This document shows, piece by piece, positions 58,374 through 64,000 of a stretch of DNA of 64,000 bases; the stretch's first letter is position 1; each line of letters begins with the position of its first letter. Under the pieces are notes generated by a model. It was given only the letters and a program-made list of their open reading frames with translations, ran no database searches and was not told the origin of the DNA. The position numbers and the translations under genes were made by a program. The DNA comes from Sparassis latifolia (Eukaryota; Basidiomycota; Agaricomycetes; Polyporales; Sparassidaceae). The DNA lies in contig CM031553.1 of the NCBI GenBank assembly GCA_018466975.1, forward strand, positions 1,364,001 to 1,428,000, in the 5' to 3' direction.

Positions 58374-60163
58374 ATGACAGAGCGGTTGGACAACATCCGT
58401 CGAGCCTACCACACCCTTGGAGATCGGGTGAACGTTACTCTGCGAACACAAGTTGGGGATGTACAGCGATTGAGAATTGTACGTTCTCAAGCACTCTCGC
58501 TTGCCTCTGCTGCTGAAGTGGTCAGTATCTCTTCTGGGGGCATGTTGAACATCCACTGACCATCTTCCCAGCACCGCTCTGTCATTCCTCCGGCTGAACT
58601 GGTTCAACTTCGGTCCAACATTGCTGCCATTATTGAGGACCTGGACGCGGCTTCCCATCGTTCGTCCGATCCCGCTGATAGACCCCCTCTCGAGGTCGTC
58701 AAGCGAACTCGCACTGGCACGCGGGGCCGCCCAAAGATCACCATTGAGCCGGCCTTCTTTAAGTTCGCCATGGACATGGGGTCGAACTCGGACCTCAGAC
58801 GCTTTTTCAACTGCTGTACGAGGACAGTGCGTCGTCGCGCCATAGAGCACGAACTCAGCATACTCGGTTTACCCGTGTACACAGAGCTGCAGGCCACGGA
58901 TGGCTCCCTGCTTCGTCAGTATCACTCAACCCCAGCCCGTCCCTTGACGTTGTCCGACAATGAGCTTGACCACGCCCTTGGTAATATCCTGGAGGTGTTC
59001 CCTCACTTTGGGCGTAGGATGATCCATGGCCATCTCAAAGCTCAGGGTCAAAGTATTGCACGCAGCGCATAGAAGCCTCGTCTGGCGAGTGCATGGTGCA
59101 CGGCCATCTTCGGTGCTCGGCGTCCACTAGTGCGACGCAAATATTCAGTACCTGGCCCACTTTCCCTTGTTCATCATGATGGACAGCACGGTGCGTTTTG
59201 TCCGCTCTGTTCTGCCAGTACTTATTGACTTTTCTGCAGGGCTCATCCACTTCAAACTCATTACGCATTGCTTCATTGATGGTTATTCACGGTTTGTACT
59301 TGGAATCCGAGTGCACAGCAACAACCGCGCATCCACAGTGCTGCATTTATTTCAGGATGCAGTGGATCAATTTGGAATTCCAAGCCGTGTACGAGGGGAC
59401 CATGGCACCGAGAATCTCGGCGTAGCGCAGTGGATGGAGGAAAATAAGGGTTTAGATCGGGGATCATACATTTGGGGCCGGTGCGTGAATAGGCCTTCAC
59501 TATGCAGGAACTCTCACGGACGTGATGGCCAGGAGCGTTCGTAATACTCGGATTGAACGTTTATGGGTTGATGTGACCTCCGGGTACGGTGAGAAGTGGC
59601 TTATATTTTTCTGTCAGCTCGAGATACACTGCGGGTGGGACATCCACAACCCTGACCATGTGTGGCTACTTCACCATCTATTCCTACCTGCCATCAACCA
59701 AGATGCTTTGGAGTGGGCAGAGGCATGGAATGCACACCGCATCTCAATGCAGGATTCTCGTCCCCGAAGCCCACGGGATATGTTTACCTTTGGAATGGTC
59801 CAGAAAGGTCCACGTGGACTCGAGCAATTCTTAGAGCCAATTGATGACCTTACTGGCGAGTCCCTAGACGATTTTGGCATTGATTGGGGCACCTATCGGG
59901 ATGACAGAATCATGTCACATTTTTTTGAGCACAACCCCATCGAAAGTGCAACATTTACCCCGAGTTCTGCTCCCTCTCACCTGGCAGAAGTTGTATGCGA
60001 TGAACCAAACTGTCCTTTCTCGCGAAATGATGTCGAGTTGCTAGACACAATACTTGGGCATGAGTTTGATCTGACTTCTCGTAGCATGGCCGTACGACGT
60101 TCAGTGTGGGAGAGGGGGTTAGTGCTGTGCGAGGCAATTGGCCGGCGGGAGATCGTAGGATAA
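58374..60163 (+). mobile_element. DDE integrase-core gene of a basidiomycete element, interrupted
   Basis: N-terminal part MTERLDNIRRAYHTLGDRV and GRPKITIEPAFFKFAMDMG, then a DDE integrase-like core: HHDGQHG (first Asp), HCFIDGYSRFVLGI, RGDHGTEN (second Asp), NTRIERLW (Glu). The C-terminal HNPDHVWLLHHLFLPAINQD is typical of the integrase-core proteins common in mushroom genomes. Introns: 58521-58571, about 59191-59238, and about 59482-59530. Around 59055-59130 the frame changes several times, so this copy appears broken. It would cut and join DNA ends if active. Confidence 0.75.
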
Positions 60164-60591
60164 GACACAGTTGTACCTCTTATACAAGCCATTGTGCATA
60201 TCTTTGTGTGATGGCCTACGCAGGGCAGACACTTCTCGTTCATGGAAGTCCACGAGGCTATTGATCGGTGCTTCTCTCTGGAAGGTACGATTTCGGCATA
60301 CAATCCGGCCTCTTACTTATTGTACGGTGTTTTTATGCTCACTGTTGACCGTCAGTGAGGTGTTGAAACACTTTGAGCACAATCAATTCATACAATAGCT
60401 GTGCATAAACAATTTTCTGAATGCCCTGTAGCAATATTGACACCGGCTGTACAGACATGTCCAGGATAAATAGTGCCGGAATACAGTCTTGCCGCACCAT
60501 GCAGCCCATAGATTGTTCACCCTGGCGCCCATATTTTGGTCGTTATGCCAGTAGGTGAGCCGCCATTCCTTCCCTGCCTCCTCCCACTACC

Positions 60592-63140
60592 ATGTCTGGG
60601 CGGCCCTCCAACAGGTCTCGGAATCGCGGTCAGGCATGCGGTCACAGTCGTATGAGTACAGGGCATGTAATGTCTGCTGGAGAATTGGCGGCGCAACTTC
60701 TAGGCGGCATCAATGGAAGCAACGCCTTCCACACAGTCAATGCCCACAACAGCCACAGGCCCGGGGGAGTCTGCCAGGTCACTAAGAGCCCATCGGAGGG
60801 CTCAGCTTCACGGGGATCCCAATGTTGAGGTGAAAGGTGTGATTGACATCTACAACTCACCAGGTCTGTTTCATGTTGAAGGGAAATCTCGTAGCAGCAA
60901 CTTCGCATGATGAACCCATGAGTATATCTAACGAAGGCAACGAGGAGCTAGTGGTTGATCCTCCTTCAGGTATACTCTTTCTCTACCGTCCGAGGTTTCC
61001 AATTAATTTACTCTCGCGCTGGCCCAGCTGCATCATTTGATACATATGGTATCATAAGTTCTCCCCTGACACCTGGTACAAAACTGGATGCATGCAGCTG
61101 TTCTCGTGGCTAAATTATGCAGTCCCAGAGCTACCCGATTCAAGCATAAATTCCCCCGGTACAGACACGGATGCAGACATGTGTGGTACGTTCAGCAATG
61201 CGATCAAAATCTTTGAAGCTGATGAATGAGAGTGTTCACAGGTGTTGAGCGTGTCAGAAATATGCCAGTGGACATGGATGCCCGCCACGCCGGCGCCGGG
61301 CCCATGCGTAGCGAAGAACCACTGGTTAGCATCCCATTGACCCATGGTAAGTACAACACCCAGTTTCACAGGCCGCCCGCCTCACTGATGCTTCCACCAG
61401 AATTACTGGATCATCCGAGTCTTGAAGGTGGAGTGGATGGGTTCAGCATGCTTTCAGATATTGGAACGCTGCCCGAATTTAATATGGCGGCTCTGGATGA
61501 ATACAGTACGTGTCTGCGATCTTGTGTTGGTCAATGCCGGCTGACAATTTGAGAAGACCACTTCACTTTCCCCCCCAATAATATCAACACGGACTTCTCT
61601 ACTTGGGGATTCTCCCTGGATTTCCCCCCAGATCAAACGGCTGTACCGTTCACATCTACATCCACTGATGGCCAGGTTCCGCATGCTGTTATCACAACTA
61701 CATCAGGGATGTCCGAGCAGAGTACATACATGCTGGAAGGCTCTTCCAAGCCAGACGGACCCAGTTCTGCTGAAGAGAGTAACCCGCCGGGGCGTGCATT
61801 CCAAGCTCCAAAGCTTCAGAGAGCTGTGGACGGTTTTTCGGGGAGCCCGAGAATGGCCACACCACCGGTGTCAGTGATGTTTCAAGCATCAACGCTTGTC
61901 ACGGACTTTGCTGCCGCCATGTGCAATCACTCCATGTCTGCTGCTCATTCCAGTGTCACTGAGGGGCTTTCTAGCCCATTATTGGCCCCTTCATTGGAGT
62001 GGAATCGCTTGCGGCCTCGTCAGTGTGGCATATCGAGATTCTTCCCATGCAGAACAGCTCCTCACCGCTGTCGTCAAGGCTTCTGTGCCTCCGGCAATGC
62101 ATATTACTCTGAAAACTCTTATGGATGCAATTCTTGTGCGCTTCTCCTCCGCTTATCCCCCGCATATCGTCAGTCTTCTCAAAGAGCTGTTGGCCATAAA
62201 CAATGACTCTTACTGGGTTGCAACTTCCTCCACACCTACTCCAATCCGCGAACAAGGATATGACGACTTACGTGCCGGCTATGTTGAACACTCACCTCTC
62301 AGATACGCGGTTCAAGATGGACAAACTACCTTAGTGGCAGTAGATCCTGCGCTGGCCCTCCCAGTGCTTCTAAGTCAGAAGCTTGGGCCCGAAACTTCTC
62401 TATTTGTGGTCTATGTATCATCTCACCAGGTATGCAAACGTTGGCCCTCCCATAGTTGGGCTCAGATCTGATGTAATACTAGGCCATTGTACCCAACACT
62501 GCTCGTACAGATCAACTCTCTTCAAGTGGAGCCAGTGGTGCCCCAATTTTACCCAAGGTCGATGCGATAATGGACTTCCTGAGTACCAGCTATCATGTGG
62601 ACCATGAAGCCATGGAAGGCGTAGCTAACAGGTCCCGGCTTTTGGTTTGGCCTATGTCCAGGTTGTACAGATCACCACCGTGCGCGCATCGCAGCAGAGT
62701 TACGTTTGACACCAGGAGTGCAAGGGTTTGGCAGGGCAGATGGGGTAAATGTTTTGGTATCTTGGGCGATCTTGTCACCTGGGCACGCTTGCGGCGTCAG
62801 AACGGAATGTCGAGCGAAGGTCAACAAGGTGAGTAATTATACTTGACATTATTAGCAACGTGCTGTGTGGTGACCCCTGGGAGTGCAGGTTACGGGTATG
62901 TATCAGTGGCTGCGGGCGAAAAGAGAGGAAGGTCGCGACCTCACCAACTACACCGCAGAAGAGACGGAGTTGTTTTCATGGATACAGCTCCTTGTGGAAC
63001 TGAGTCAACCAACCGCACATGAGGAGAAGACTTGGACGGAGGCGGAGAAACAGGTGACAGCACTCCGCTGGCAACCAATTTTACAACGACTTGATCTGTT
63101 TGCAAGTACACACAGCATACAGTGGAGTCATTATGAGTAG
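60592..63140 (+). CDS. Unidentified multi-exon companion gene of the integrase element
   Basis: A run of coding-like segments in the same direction as the integrase: MSTGHVMSAGELAAQLLGGI (about 60650), SVAYRDSSHAEQLLTAVVKA (about 62020), DAILVRFSSAYPPHIVSLLK, VQDGQTTLVAVDPALALPVL (about 62320), and a C-terminal exon TGMYQWLRAKREEGRDLTNY through FASTHSIQWSHYE (62886-63140). Several GT/AG introns are likely, but not every join could be fixed. No family is recognised and no catalytic motif was seen. Position and orientation suggest that it travels with the integrase; that is inference. Confidence 0.4.
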
Positions 63141-63210
63141 ACAGAGGTCTCATTATTAATTCCGGCTGTGTCGAAAGTGTATTAAAGTCTTTTTAATATA
63201 CGCTATGTCC

Positions 63211-63998
63211 CTACATATGCCTAGGGAACCTTGCAAGAGCAGCTAAGATTCGGCGGCTACACCGTTGGCGTCGCCTCACGCTCAGCTTCTGAAAGGTCAG
63301 AGACCATCCGACCACCCAGTTCAACCCACTGAAAAATTGAGCCACGGTCCAAAACACAAGAGAGCCTCGCATCCCCTTGGAGATGAGAGCGGTATTGTAG
63401 TGGGTAAACAAGGCCGATGGGATGAACACGGGCACGCCGGGGCCCACCTCGATCTCATAACCAAGTTCTGCAATGCCAATTCGGCAATCTTGCGAAGCAT
63501 CGAAGGTTCCGTATGGCATAATACAGCATAAGCCAGGGCCATAGTTGGTGGAGTCGAGGTGAGGCAAAGTGACCACAACACCGGCGTTGAAGGCAAGCGA
63601 GTAAAAGGGTAGAATAGGGCCTCCAAGCCCGCATCCTGTCGCAGAACGTAGTCAAGGGTGGCCACGTAATGCGCATATAGAGCAGGAAATTGAGACTTGA
63701 ATATACCTATGCCAGCTTCTATATGAGGTTATGTGTACAGATGTATGGTTTAAACCCACCGTTTACGAGTGCGACCACTGGCTGCAGGAGTTTCCCAAGC
63801 TCGTGCACCACATCGATGTGCTTGAGGTAGTAAAGAGACATGCGAGGCCTCTGTCTCGCTATGGTCAACTTCTGGAGGCTCACATTCAGAACGGAGAGCG
63901 CTCACCACCTGATTGTCCCGATGCAAGGTGAAATAATACTGGAGGAAGTTACCCCGACTGGAGCCAGAATACGTCGGCTTGATGCCACTCTGTCGCAA
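63211..63998 (-). CDS. Dioxygenase-like (2OG-Fe(II)/TET-JBP-type fold) mobile-element protein, partial
   Basis: The minus strand reads LYAHYVATLDYVLRQ, PFYSLAFNAGVVVTLPHLDS, CCIMPYGTFDASQDC, ELGYEIEVGPGVPVFIPSAL and THYNTALISKGMRGSLVFWT, matching the widespread element-linked proteins of mushrooms with the PPGSTILIPSA..H.N pattern. These have been related to the double-stranded beta-helix dioxygenase fold (recalled knowledge). HLD and the later HYN could be metal ligands. The frame changes between the LRQ and PFYS segments, and the N-terminal part (63750-63998) is uncertain and may continue past the window. Confidence 0.5.
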
Positions 63999-64000
63999 AT

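Noticed and set aside
1..64000. CRISPR array or bacterial operon structure
   Set aside because: No regularly spaced identical repeats with unique spacers; gene structure is plainly eukaryotic.

Overview
The window reads as nuclear DNA of a filamentous basidiomycete (Agaricomycetes). Genes are split by many introns of about 50-60 nt, and the families are fungal: a questin-oxidase-like protein, a monocarboxylate-type MFS carrier, a divergent G-alpha, pICln, Nup159/Nup214, a Kre9/Knh1-type GPI protein, a Cbf1-like bHLH factor, expanded F-box proteins, and an integrase element typical of mushroom genomes. A species cannot be named from the sequence.

Layout. 1-1665: 3' part of a questin-oxidase-like gene. 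1.7-8.3 kb: gene-poor, with a three-copy GC-rich repeat that can fold on itself, degenerate tandem repeats, and an orphan last exon of an MFS gene near 7.7 kb. 8.4-18.9 kb: F-box gene (+), an SDR relic (-), two SDR-like NAD(P)-binding genes (-), a MITE-like element, and a second F-box gene (-). 20.9-36.1 kb: a conserved block of MFS carrier, G-alpha and pICln (all +), the very large nucleoporin gene (-), and a small GPI-anchored protein (+). 36.2-45.3 kb: mostly unassigned, with a small C2H2-like ORF, a zinc-free MDR dehydrogenase (-) and a possible Fic/DOC relic. 45.4-55.4 kb: three SDR genes (+), an F-box gene (-) and a decayed F-box gene (+), a mirror image of the left array. 55.8-57.2 kb: bHLH factor (-). 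57.5-64 kb: mobile-element island with a DDE integrase, an unidentified companion gene and a dioxygenase-like gene.

Three observations stand out. First, about a dozen genes carry single-base breaks, nearly all inside short homopolymer runs and including genes expected to be essential, so homopolymer errors are more likely than mass gene death. Second, the SDR paralogs share a promoter with the dyad CTTCG-N9-CGAAG about 35-41 bp ahead of a TATA box, which suggests a co-regulated family lying in two mirrored F-box/SDR arrays. Third, one SDR paralog has an extra intron, and the MFS and GPI genes contain 10- and 11-nt microexons.

Exon borders were placed by eye from GT/AG sites, reading frame, and agreement between paralogs or known family patterns. 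No database search was run.
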